A stretch of DNA of 17,528 bases from UMGS1307 sp964523005 (GTDB lineage: Bacteria; Bacillota; Clostridia; Oscillospirales; CAG-382): contig CAZFZL010000025.1 of assembly GCA_964523005.1 (NCBI GenBank), forward strand, positions 1 to 17,528, in the 5' to 3' direction. Below are positions 1 through 6,965 of this stretch, piece by piece. A program made the position numbers and the translations under genes. Within the stretch, counting starts at the first letter, position 1. Each line of letters begins with the position of its first letter. The notes below the pieces were generated by a model. That model ran no database searches, was not told the origin of the DNA, and worked only from the letters and a program-made list of their open reading frames with translations.

Positions 1-678
1 GCTGAATACCTGGCGTATACGCTCGGTATGCACGTGCTCGTTATCATGACCGATATCACAAACTACGCTGAAGCGCTGCGCGAGGTCTCGGCGGCGCGTA
101 AGGAAGTACCCGGCAGACGCGGTTATCCCGGCTATCTCTATACCGACCTTGCGTCGCTCTATGAAAGAGCCGGACGTATTAACGGAAAGAAAGGCTCAAT
201 AACTCAGATACCGATACTGACCATGCCGGAGGACGACAAGACGCACCCGATCCCCGACCTGACCGGTTATATCACCGAGGGACAGATAATCCTTTCGCGT
301 GAGCTTTACATGAAGGGCATCACGCCTCCGATCGACGTCCTGCCTTCGCTTAGCCGACTGAAAAACAAGGGTATAGGCAAGGGCAAAACGAGAGAGGACC
401 ACGCCGATACGATGAACCAGTTGTTTGCAGCATACGCGAGAGGCAAGGAAGCCAAGGAGCTTGCCGTCGTGCTCGGTGAATCGGCGCTTTCCGATATGGA
501 TAAAAAATACGCGGCGTTTTCGACCGCGTTCGAGGAACAGTACGTGTCACAGGGCTATGATGCCGACAGAAGCATCGAGGATACGCTTGCGATAGGCTGG
601 AAGCTGCTTGCGATGCTTCCGCGCACGGAGCTCAAACGTATACATCCCGAATACATCGATGCGTACATGAAGGGCTGA
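1..678 (+). CDS. atpB: V-type ATP synthase subunit B, 3' part (5' end outside window)
   Basis: This is the non-catalytic nucleotide-binding subunit of the soluble V1/A1 head of an archaeal/V-type ATP synthase. The frame is open from base 1, so the gene begins upstream and about 225 C-terminal residues are present. Visible family hallmarks are TDITNYAEALREVSAARKE, then GRRGYPGYLYTDLASLYERAG, then GSITQIPILTMPEDDKTHP and the DLTGYITEGQI segment, all highly conserved in B subunits. The stop at 676-678 lies one base before the atpD start, with the atpD ribosome binding site (GAAGGG, 669-674) inside this gene, so the two are translationally coupled. Subunits A, C, E, F, I and K are presumably further left. 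The family assignment is firm. Whether the enzyme makes or hydrolyses ATP, and uses H+ or Na+, depends on the c-ring, which is not in view. Confidence 0.97.
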   Translation, partial: AEYLAYTLGMHVLVIMTDITNYAEALREVSAARKEVPGRRGYPGYLYTDLASLYERAGRINGKKGSITQIPILTMPEDDKTHPIPDLTGYITEGQIILSRELYMKGITPPIDVLPSLSRLKNKGIGKGKTREDHADTMNQLFAAYARGKEAKELAVVLGESALSDMDKKYAAFSTAFEEQYVSQGYDADRSIEDTLAIGWKLLAMLPRTELKRIHPEYIDAYMKG

Positions 679-679
679 T

Positions 680-1312
680 ATGGCTACGAGAGTAAATCCG
701 ACGAGGATGGAGCTGAGCAAGGCTAAAAAGCGGCTCAAGACGGCGGCGCGCGGACATAAGCTTCTCAAGGACAAGCAGGATGAGATGGCGCGGCAGTTCA
801 TGATATATATCAGACGCAACCGGGAGCTCCGCGAACAGATCGGGCGGCTCCTGTCAGGCGCGATGGGGCATATGGCGCTTGCACAGGCGGAAATGGGCGA
901 GAGCGCCCTTGAAGAGGCGCTGTTCGTTTCTGCGTCCGGCGACGGTGCGCAGCGCTCGCTTAAAAACGTCATGAGCGTCAACGTGCCGGAGCTGACGGCG
1001 GCCCAAAGCACACAGCAGCCGGTAACGTATGGCTTCGCGTTCACCTCCGACAGCCTTGACGACGCGGTGATCGCAATGAATTCGCTCATGCCAAAGCTTT
1101 ACGAGCTTGCGGCGGTAGAAAAAACGTGCGATATGCTCGCGGACGAGATGGAGCGCACGCGCCGCAGAGTCAACGCGCTGGAGTACGTCATGATACCGGG
1201 GCTGAAGGACACGATCAAGTATATCTCCATGAAGCTTGAGGATAACGAACGCGGCAACCTGACGCGTATGATGAAGGTCAAGGATATGATGACAGCCGCG
1301 GAAGCGGAATAA
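680..1312 (+). CDS. atpD: V-type ATP synthase subunit D (central stalk)
   Basis: Subunit D is the central rotor shaft linking the A3B3 head to the membrane ring. The 210-residue length is normal for the family. The N-terminus (RVNPTRMELSKAKKRLKTA, followed by GHKLLKDKQDEM) is the classic D-subunit signature. The rest is mainly long amphipathic helix, ending in the expected C-terminal helical arm (NALEYVMIPGLKDTIKYI). The ATG at 680 follows GAAGGG by 5 nt and starts one base after the atpB stop. The gene is the last of its operon: a strong hairpin terminator follows about 80 bp downstream, and the next gene is on the opposite strand. Confidence 0.97.
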   Translation: MATRVNPTRMELSKAKKRLKTAARGHKLLKDKQDEMARQFMIYIRRNRELREQIGRLLSGAMGHMALAQAEMGESALEEALFVSASGDGAQRSLKNVMSVNVPELTAAQSTQQPVTYGFAFTSDSLDDAVIAMNSLMPKLYELAAVEKTCDMLADEMERTRRRVNALEYVMIPGLKDTIKYISMKLEDNERGNLTRMMKVKDMMTAAEAE

Positions 1313-1393
1313 AAAGCAGTAAAAGCATCAGGGAGCCCGAAAACGCATTTGATAGGGCAATGCAACAAGATATTCCTGTTAAATTTAAAAAAC

Positions 1394-1430
1394 ACGGCAG
1401 AAGCAAAAACGCTTCTGCCGTATTGCTTTT
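1394..1430. terminator. bidirectional intrinsic terminator between atpD and the GHL10 gene
   Basis: A perfect 11-bp inverted repeat (ACGGCAGAAGC at 1394-1404, GCTTCTGCCGT at 1411-1421) encloses a 6-nt loop. On the plus strand it is followed by ATTGCTTTT. On the minus strand the stem is followed by a T-rich run (GTTTTTTAAATTT), the better-formed U-tract. It sits between two convergent genes and can end both transcripts. The rest of the 1313-1447 gap shows no further recognisable element. Confidence 0.88.
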
Positions 1431-1447
1431 GTCATGATCAGTGCCGC

Positions 1448-3829
1448 TTATTTCTTTTTCTTTTTTATAATGAGGAACACCGCACATCCTGCCGCTGCAA
1501 GCAGCAATGCGCCGGCCGCCCAGAGCCATGCGCGGCTGCCCGGCTCGTCGTTCGGCGTACTTTCGGCGGACGACATGGCGCCGCTCGTGTCTGCTTCGCT
1601 TTCGGTATCGCTTTCGTCGCCGCTTTCCGGCGGCGTAAATTCATAGCCGTCCTTGGACAGTGCGCTGATTTTATCGGCAAACGCGAGATCTGCTGCGACA
1701 AGCGCATACCATTGCGTGCTTTCATATTCGCTCAGAAGCTCAAGGCACACGGCAGAAGCACTTCCGTTATAAGCCTTGGCTGCATCGGAGAAGGCATTTG
1801 CTTCGCTTACGGTGATATATCCGAAGCTCAGCGCGAGCTGTATACGATCTGCCGCACTGTCGAAGCAGCGCTGCGCTGCCGCGGCGGAGTCGAAGGTCGG
1901 AGAAACGGCGTTTTTATAAAACGCGCTCGACTGGAGGTAGTCTGAATATCCGTGAGAAAAATACGCGCCCAGCTCAAAGAAGCATATGCCGTCTGCGTCG
2001 TATTCACGCGTTTGCATTACCTGCAGGAGCTGCTCAGCTTTGGAGAGAGAAAGGTACGAGCCGCTGCCTTCGATGTTGTAGTATTCACCGTCGAATGACG
2101 AGAAGTGTTCAGTTTGCGATGCCATTATGCCTTCGGCGTATGACATCGGATAAACGGCGTCGATTAGTTTGCCTTCGATCCAACCCTTTCCGTCCTGACA
2201 GTAGTATTGCAGAGTGTAGTCTGCGGCAAGGCAGGCAGAAAGATATATGTCGGGGCGCTTTTCGTTTACAAGCTCGCGTATCTGATCTACACGCTTTGTG
2301 ACCAGCGACGCTTTGAATTCTATCCAGTTGTTCCACATCGCGTGCGACGAGAGCTTGACACCGATCTCGTCGACGACGGAATCGTCGACGCCGTATTCGG
2401 CTGCAAAAAGCGCTTTTGTTGTTTCGTCGTAGCCATAATCGGTCGTTCCGTCATAATACGGGTAGCGAACATAATCGAGCTGCAGTCCGTCGATCGCATA
2501 ATTATCCAGAATGTACGTTATATATTTGAGAAACACATCGAAGTATTCGTCGCAGGCAGGCGAATAAAATGTGGTCGATTCGCCGCCGGTGTCGGTGTTC
2601 GCTTTGGTGAGCCATTCTTCGTCATACGAGGCGTTGTTGTTGCGGAATACGCAGACGGATACAACGAGTTCTATGCCTGCTTTGCTGCATTCATCGCAGT
2701 ACGCTCCGAGCAGGTCAAAGCCGCGAAGAGACGCCACTTGACTGTATGTGTATCCGTCAGGCAGCGGGATTATCGTACCGCGCCCGCTCGTGATGCCCAG
2801 ACAAAGCTGGTTTATCCCGCCCTCGGCGAGCTTCGCTACTGTTTTTTGCACGCCTTCAAGGTCGGTCTCAAGCGGGACATACCATACGCCGCGCGTCTCA
2901 ACGTATTTCTGCTCCGTCAGAGCGAGCTTGGCGGCTTCGATGAGCCGGTAAAGCTCGGTGCGTCCGGCGAGCGTGGTGATAACATTTTCATCAGAATACT
3001 TTTCCGCCGCTGCTATCATGCTTGCGGCGGCTTCATAATCGATAAGCTTGCAGGAGAGCTTTGCTTGCTTGTAATCGCTTTTCAGCTCGTCAAACTCCAT
3101 TTGAACCGAACGTTTTATAGCTTCGTCGTCGTAGGTGAAGGTCACGCTTTTCCTGTCTGATGATATTTCGCACGAAGCACCTACGGCACCGTAAGTTTTC
3201 AGAAACAGTTTCTTCTCAACACCGACGACCGACACAACGTATCCTCCGTCCGGCACGGTGTTGTCGTTGCCGCCTGCGCTGACAACTATCCCGTTGCTGT
3301 CAACACATACCTCGTAGCCGTAGCCGTTCGTTCCCGTCGTTCCGGCGCGGTCGTATATGACCGTGTAATCGGCGTAGCGGACGCTGTTGAATGCCGTTAT
3401 TTTGAGCGTTTCACAAAAGCTTATGTCAAAATCGTCTGTCTTCGAGACCATAACGCGGTTCGTCACCTCGTCGAAGCGTACATAATCGCCGACGCTGATG
3501 TTCTGTACTATCCATTCGACGCGCGCACCGTTCGCCGATACGACGAGTCCGCCGTCGGGAACGGCAAGGTTCTTGCCTGACGTATCGCCGACGCCGATTA
3601 TTCGGGTTACTATACCGTCGCTGTTGACAACGGCGTTACAGCCCCATTCGTTTTGGTCGGTCGTGCTGACATCCTTATATACTATGAGCAGATCCGCCCA
3701 TCTTGTCACGTTCACTCCGTCGGCTGTCGCCGCTGCCGTTCCCGCGTCTGGTGCGGCATTGACTGCCGCTGCGACGCTTGGCAGAAATAGCAGCGCCGAT
3801 AAAAGATACAGAAAGATTTTTTTCATCAT
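1448..3829 (-). CDS. secreted, membrane-anchored GHL10 (DUF187-type) glycoside-hydrolase-like protein
   Basis: The 793-residue protein is predicted to be exported. Residues 1-26 form a signal peptide (MMKKIF, hydrophobic core, AAVNAA). Residues about 41-130 and 149-230 are two related copies of a small domain: each has an R-x-A-D start, a YK/YD strand, a TG/TD-N-x-WG/YG motif, PDGG and a following VVS. Residues about 311-640 form the TIM-barrel-like GHL10 region, beginning ETRGVWYVPLETD and containing DGLQLDYVRYPYYDG (about 447-461) and IDAVYPMSYA, which match the conserved strands of YngK/DUF187-type proteins. A helical region follows (about 645-725), then an acidic/Ser/Pro linker and a single TM helix (about 768-788) ending in KKKKK. 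No LPxTG sorting motif is present. The start ATG-ATG follows GAGAGG with good spacing. The substrate is unknown; cell-envelope or dietary glycans are possible. It is divergent from the AraC regulator. Confidence 0.85.
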   Translation of the reverse strand: MMKKIFLYLLSALLFLPSVAAAVNAAPDAGTAAATADGVNVTRWADLLIVYKDVSTTDQNEWGCNAVVNSDGIVTRIIGVGDTSGKNLAVPDGGLVVSANGARVEWIVQNISVGDYVRFDEVTNRVMVSKTDDFDISFCETLKITAFNSVRYADYTVIYDRAGTTGTNGYGYEVCVDSNGIVVSAGGNDNTVPDGGYVVSVVGVEKKLFLKTYGAVGASCEISSDRKSVTFTYDDEAIKRSVQMEFDELKSDYKQAKLSCKLIDYEAAASMIAAAEKYSDENVITTLAGRTELYRLIEAAKLALTEQKYVETRGVWYVPLETDLEGVQKTVAKLAEGGINQLCLGITSGRGTIIPLPDGYTYSQVASLRGFDLLGAYCDECSKAGIELVVSVCVFRNNNASYDEEWLTKANTDTGGESTTFYSPACDEYFDVFLKYITYILDNYAIDGLQLDYVRYPYYDGTTDYGYDETTKALFAAEYGVDDSVVDEIGVKLSSHAMWNNWIEFKASLVTKRVDQIRELVNEKRPDIYLSACLAADYTLQYYCQDGKGWIEGKLIDAVYPMSYAEGIMASQTEHFSSFDGEYYNIEGSGSYLSLSKAEQLLQVMQTREYDADGICFFELGAYFSHGYSDYLQSSAFYKNAVSPTFDSAAAAQRCFDSAADRIQLALSFGYITVSEANAFSDAAKAYNGSASAVCLELLSEYESTQWYALVAADLAFADKISALSKDGYEFTPPESGDESDTESEADTSGAMSSAESTPNDEPGSRAWLWAAGALLLAAAGCAVFLIIKKKKK

Positions 3830-3864
3830 TTTGACCTCTCTTTTCGGTGTAATGAGTTGTACTT

Positions 3865-3893
3865 ATATTATCATACCCATTATGTGAAGTCAA
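3865..3893 (-). promoter_or_regulatory. predicted sigma-A promoter for the GHL10 gene
   Basis: Read on the minus strand, TTGACT (3893-3888) is separated by exactly 17 bp from TAATAT (3870-3865), ahead of the GAGAGG ribosome binding site and the start at 3829. Its -35 box lies only 11 bp from the -35 of the opposing promoter for the AraC regulator gene, so the two polymerase sites are back to back. Confidence 0.75.
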
Positions 3894-3904
3894 GCATAAA
3901 GCCT

Positions 3905-3933
3905 TTGACATCGTTGACAACATATGATAAAAT
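3905..3933 (+). promoter_or_regulatory. predicted sigma-A promoter for the AraC-family regulator gene
   Basis: A perfect TTGACA (3905-3910), a 17-bp spacer and TAAAAT (3928-3933). The -10 box covers the in-frame ATG at 3924, so that codon cannot lie on the transcript made from this promoter. This supports the start at 3963. Confidence 0.8.
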
Positions 3934-3962
3934 CACCTCAGAAGCAGAAGGAAGGTGCCTTT

Positions 3963-4838
3963 ATGACAAATCAACGCTTTGATATGAGTCATCAGGACGC
4001 GGCTCGCATAAGCAGGCTCGTGCCCGATACGCGGCTGCGTGAGCTGAAGACGGAAATAATTTGGAGCCATGTAAGCATCGCCGGGCATGATATGTTCAAC
4101 AGCGTGTGCCACAGCCACTCTTTTTTTGAAATGTACTGCGTTCTTGCCGGCAGTGTGACCGTGGAGCTTGCGAACGTCAGCAGAAACTTTTTGCGTGGTG
4201 AGTGCTTGCTCATCCCGCCGGATACACAGCACAGGCTCGTGCGGTACGATGATGCTTTTATCCGCTATGACCTCGGATTCAGGATCGTCGGGAATATGCC
4301 GCTTGAAAAAACGCTCATTGATGAGTGCCGCAACGGTAAAAGCTTTGCTTTAACAGAAAATATCCTAAATATGATTACGTATATGAAATACGCTGTGTCG
4401 GGCGAATGCCCGTTTCCGGAATGCGGTTCGGGTGCGGTGGTGACGGCGCTGCTTATTGACGCCGTCGGACAGCTCGTTCCGGACAGCGGACGCAGAGTCA
4501 GAGCGGATTCCGCGCTTTCGCAGGGCAACATAGCCTACGCCGCACGCGAATATATTCGCGATAACTGTGCGCGCCCTATAACGCCTGACGATGCCGCGGC
4601 AGTTATTCATCTCAGCACGCGGCAGCTCGCGCGCGTGCTGAAAAAATATGACAACATAAGCTTTTCCGAACTTCTTTTGATGGCGCGTCTCGAAAAAGCC
4701 GAAGCGCTGCTAAAAAGCACGTGTCTGAGCATAACCGAGATCGCCGCCCGGTGCGGTTTTTCGAATGAATATACCTTCATACGCGCGTTCAAGCGCAGCA
4801 TCGGCGTAACGCCCGGAAAATATCGTTCTAATAATTGA
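3963..4838 (+). CDS. AraC-family transcriptional regulator with N-terminal cupin domain
   Basis: A cytosolic DNA-binding regulator of 291 residues from the chosen start. The ATG at 3963 is preceded by a strong AGGAAGGTG site. An upstream in-frame ATG at 3924 lies inside the promoter -10 box and is rejected. Residues about 45-95 form a cupin/AraC-binding domain (HSHSFFEMYCVLAGSV, then LIPPDTQHRL), which usually senses a sugar-type ligand. Residues about 187-290 are the double helix-turn-helix domain: helix-turn-helix 1 around DDAAAVIHLSTRQLARVLKKY, helix-turn-helix 2 around ITEIAARCGFSNEYTFIRAFK, ending in the family signature GVTPGKYR. It sits between the divergent GHL10 gene and the BNR/aldolase/binding-protein operon. 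It is likely to control one or both, but no operator could be identified. Confidence 0.95.
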   Translation: MTNQRFDMSHQDAARISRLVPDTRLRELKTEIIWSHVSIAGHDMFNSVCHSHSFFEMYCVLAGSVTVELANVSRNFLRGECLLIPPDTQHRLVRYDDAFIRYDLGFRIVGNMPLEKTLIDECRNGKSFALTENILNMITYMKYAVSGECPFPECGSGAVVTALLIDAVGQLVPDSGRRVRADSALSQGNIAYAAREYIRDNCARPITPDDAAAVIHLSTRQLARVLKKYDNISFSELLLMARLEKAEALLKSTCLSITEIAARCGFSNEYTFIRAFKRSIGVTPGKYRSNN

Positions 4839-4880
4839 CGTATGAGGACATATTTATCAACGATCAGTCGCGGCTTGGTA

Positions 4881-4909
4881 TTGATTACACGACGGCATAA
4901 TATTATAAT
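4881..4909 (+). promoter_or_regulatory. predicted sigma-A promoter for the BNR-aldolase-binding-protein operon
   Basis: TTGATT (4881-4886), a 17-bp spacer and a perfect TATAAT (4904-4909), in the 117-bp gap after the AraC gene and about 47 bp before the chosen start at 4956. No clear terminator separates the AraC gene from it, so read-through from the regulator promoter is also possible. The region just upstream (4840-4880) is the natural place for an AraC-type operator, but no convincing direct repeat was found by eye. Confidence 0.75.
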
Positions 4910-4955
4910 ACTCATATAAAGTATGATGTATTGTCGGGGGAGAAGAAGGAAGCTA

Positions 4956-6044
4956 ATGATAACTAATACACCTGCAAACAGAAAAAAACCTACGGTCGAA
5001 AAAAGTACGATATGGCATCCGGGAGATGACGATAGAAAGTATTCACATCATGCGGCGATATGCCGTTTTCACAACGCGCTTTACGCTGCGTGGTCATCGG
5101 GTGTGACTGACGAGGATATGCCCGGACAATGCGTTATGTATTCGTGCTCTGATGACGGTGTCAGCTGGGGAAAGGCAAAATACCTTTTCGAGCCGATGGG
5201 TAAGGGCGTGCTTACTTGCGGCGGCTTTTTCAATTCCGGAATTTTCGGAGCCACTGAAAAACTCGTAGCGTACGCTGGCTATTACGAGTATATTTCAGGC
5301 ACCTTCACGCCGTGCACCGAGCATACCGCAACGACGCTGCTTTGCAGAACATCGGAGGACGGACAGCACTGGAGCGAGGTGATCGACCTGAAGCTCCCGT
5401 TCGTTCCGAACACCGCACCGCAGGTAATGCCGGACGGCGGGCTGCTTATGTGCGGCAATATATCGTTTGCGGTAAGCGACCGGAACGACGGCGTGAGCGG
5501 TTGGCGTATGATAGCGCTGCCGCCGTACGGAGATAATCTGAAATACGACGACTCGTGCTCTATATGCGAAATGAAGCAGTTTCGTGAAGACGGGATGTTC
5601 CTGTGCGAAGCATCTGTGTTTGAGAAAAGCGGGAAGCTTACGGCGCTGCTCAGATCGGCAGGAAAGTATCTATACTCATGCGAGAGCACAAACGGCGGCA
5701 GAACATGGACTTATCCGCAGGAAACGCGTTTTACCGACAGCAATTCCAAGGTGTTCTGCGGCACGCTTCCCGATGGCAGAGCGTTTGTGATAAGCGATCC
5801 GGACAGTGAATACTGCCGGCTGCCGCTTGTGCTGGCGCTTTCGGAAGACGGCGAGAACTTCTGCGAACAGTACGTGCTTGCTTATCAGATCGTTCCGATG
5901 CGTTATCCTGAGAAATACAAGGGCGGATATTACGCGTATCCGTGTGCTTTCATTGACGACGGCGTGATGAGGATAATATGCTCCGTCAATAAAGAGGATA
6001 TAATATGCCTGTCGGTCGCGCTAAGTGAACTGACGGGTCAGTGA
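4956..6044 (+). CDS. BNR/Asp-box repeat protein, sialidase-superfamily beta-propeller (cytosolic)
   Basis: A 362-residue protein of the six-bladed sialidase/BNR superfamily. Four Asp-box-like motifs are visible: SDDGVSW (65-71), SEDGQHW (133-139), STNGGRTW (244-251, the best match to SxDxGxxW) and the degenerate SEDGENF (296-302). Other family-like segments are KYSHHAAI near residue 30 and YYAYPCAF with SVNKEDII near the end. There is no signal peptide or membrane segment, so it should act on an imported small substrate. The start at 4956 is chosen because AGAAGGAAG lies just upstream; an earlier in-frame ATG at 4923 would put this site inside the gene. It begins a three-gene operon with an aldolase-family protein and a sugar-binding lipoprotein. 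Such proteins are often annotated exo-alpha-sialidase, but the substrate is not proven by the sequence; other sugar hydrolases or lyases use this fold. Confidence 0.8.
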   Translation: MITNTPANRKKPTVEKSTIWHPGDDDRKYSHHAAICRFHNALYAAWSSGVTDEDMPGQCVMYSCSDDGVSWGKAKYLFEPMGKGVLTCGGFFNSGIFGATEKLVAYAGYYEYISGTFTPCTEHTATTLLCRTSEDGQHWSEVIDLKLPFVPNTAPQVMPDGGLLMCGNISFAVSDRNDGVSGWRMIALPPYGDNLKYDDSCSICEMKQFREDGMFLCEASVFEKSGKLTALLRSAGKYLYSCESTNGGRTWTYPQETRFTDSNSKVFCGTLPDGRAFVISDPDSEYCRLPLVLALSEDGENFCEQYVLAYQIVPMRYPEKYKGGYYAYPCAFIDDGVMRIICSVNKEDIICLSVALSELTGQ

Positions 6045-6050
6045 GCTGGC

Positions 6051-6941
6051 ATGATGAAGATAACGAATGGGATGTGCGCGGTTTCGCTGAGTTTATTCGG
6101 TACAGACGGAAGCATAGATGCAGTGTCGCTCGCGAAGCTGAATGATTTTTATGCGCAGTCGGGCTGCAGCGGCGTATTTACCGCATGTCAATCGGGCGAG
6201 ATATTCGGTATGAGCCTTAAGAAACGCATTGAGCTTGCGCAGCTCGGTGTAAAGCTTGCGCACGAAAGAAATATGTTCTGTGTTGCTTCAGCGAACGCAG
6301 GGCACGATATAGAGGAAAGCGCATATGAGCTTACCGCGGTTGTTGAGTCGGGCGCCGACGCCGCAGTAATAATAACGAACCGGCTCGATGTCGCGAACAC
6401 CTCCGACAGCGCATGGTGCCGTGATGCTCAAAGACTTATCATGAAGCTTCCCGCAGACGCCAAGCTTGGACTGTACGAATGTCCGTATCCGTATAAGCGG
6501 CTGCTGAGTACAGAAATGCTGCGCTTCTGCGCAGACACGGGGCGGTTCGTGTTCATAAAGGACACCTGCTGCGATCCCGATACGCTCGCGAAACGGCTTG
6601 CTTTGCTTGACGGTACAGGAATTAAGCTCTTTAACGCCAATATACAGACGCTCGCTCATTCTCTCAGCCACGGAGCTGCCGGGTATTGCGGAGTGATGGC
6701 GAATTTGTTCCCATCGCTCGTGATGGATATACTTGAGTCGCCGCCGGAAGAGATCGGCATCAGGCAGGCGTTTGCGACAGCGTGCAGCGTGTGCGAATTT
6801 CTTGCGTACCCTGCCGCGGCAAAAGAGCTGCGCGGACTGCCGGCGTATTGCCTGAACGGGCAGAAGGCAACTGCATATGATATGTATGTTCTCCGACAGA
6901 TAGAAACGCTCATCGGTGAAGCGTTGAAACGGAACAGATAA
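6051..6941 (+). CDS. DHDPS/N-acetylneuraminate lyase family aldolase-like protein
   Basis: A 296-residue TIM-barrel protein of the class I (Schiff-base) dihydrodipicolinate synthase/N-acetylneuraminate lyase family, usual length about 290-300. The predicted Schiff-base lysine is K170 in FVFIKDTC. The partner tyrosine is Y142 in GLYECPYPYKR, matching the Y-x-x-P position. The substrate loop normally reading G-[ST]-T-G-E is CQSGE (46-50), so it is not a housekeeping DapA. Family members cleave or form 2-keto acids such as sialic acid, 2-keto-3-deoxy sugar acids or 4-hydroxy-2-oxo acids. It begins 6 nt after the BNR gene stop, with only a weak ribosome binding site, suggesting translational coupling; ATG at 6054 is an alternative start. 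Context suggests a step in catabolism of a sugar or sugar acid. The exact reaction is not determined. Confidence 0.82.
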   Translation: MMKITNGMCAVSLSLFGTDGSIDAVSLAKLNDFYAQSGCSGVFTACQSGEIFGMSLKKRIELAQLGVKLAHERNMFCVASANAGHDIEESAYELTAVVESGADAAVIITNRLDVANTSDSAWCRDAQRLIMKLPADAKLGLYECPYPYKRLLSTEMLRFCADTGRFVFIKDTCCDPDTLAKRLALLDGTGIKLFNANIQTLAHSLSHGAAGYCGVMANLFPSLVMDILESPPEEIGIRQAFATACSVCEFLAYPAAAKELRGLPAYCLNGQKATAYDMYVLRQIETLIGEALKRNR

Positions 6942-6965
6942 AAAAGTGAAAGGTATGATAATCAA

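Noticed and set aside
2207..3160. 317-codon open frame on the plus strand
   Set aside because: It lies antisense to the GHL10 gene, whose protein has a signal peptide, family motifs and a TM anchor. The antisense protein has no recognisable domain and is a by-product of codon bias.
3914..3919. Second TTGACA as an alternative -35 box
   Set aside because: No -10-like hexamer lies 16-18 bp downstream; its distance to TAAAAT is only 8 bp.
3924..3962. Upstream ATG start for the AraC regulator
   Set aside because: It lies inside the promoter -10 region and lacks a ribosome binding site; the ATG at 3963 has AGGAAGGTG before it.
4839..4955. AraC operator or catabolite-repression (cre) site upstream of the BNR operon
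   Set aside because: No convincing direct repeat and no good match to the cre consensus was found by eye.
4956..6941. Calling the BNR-aldolase pair a sialic acid (nan) operon
   Set aside because: No nanE, nanK or sialate transporter is present, the aldolase loop differs from NanA, and the BNR protein is not secreted. Kept only as one hypothesis.
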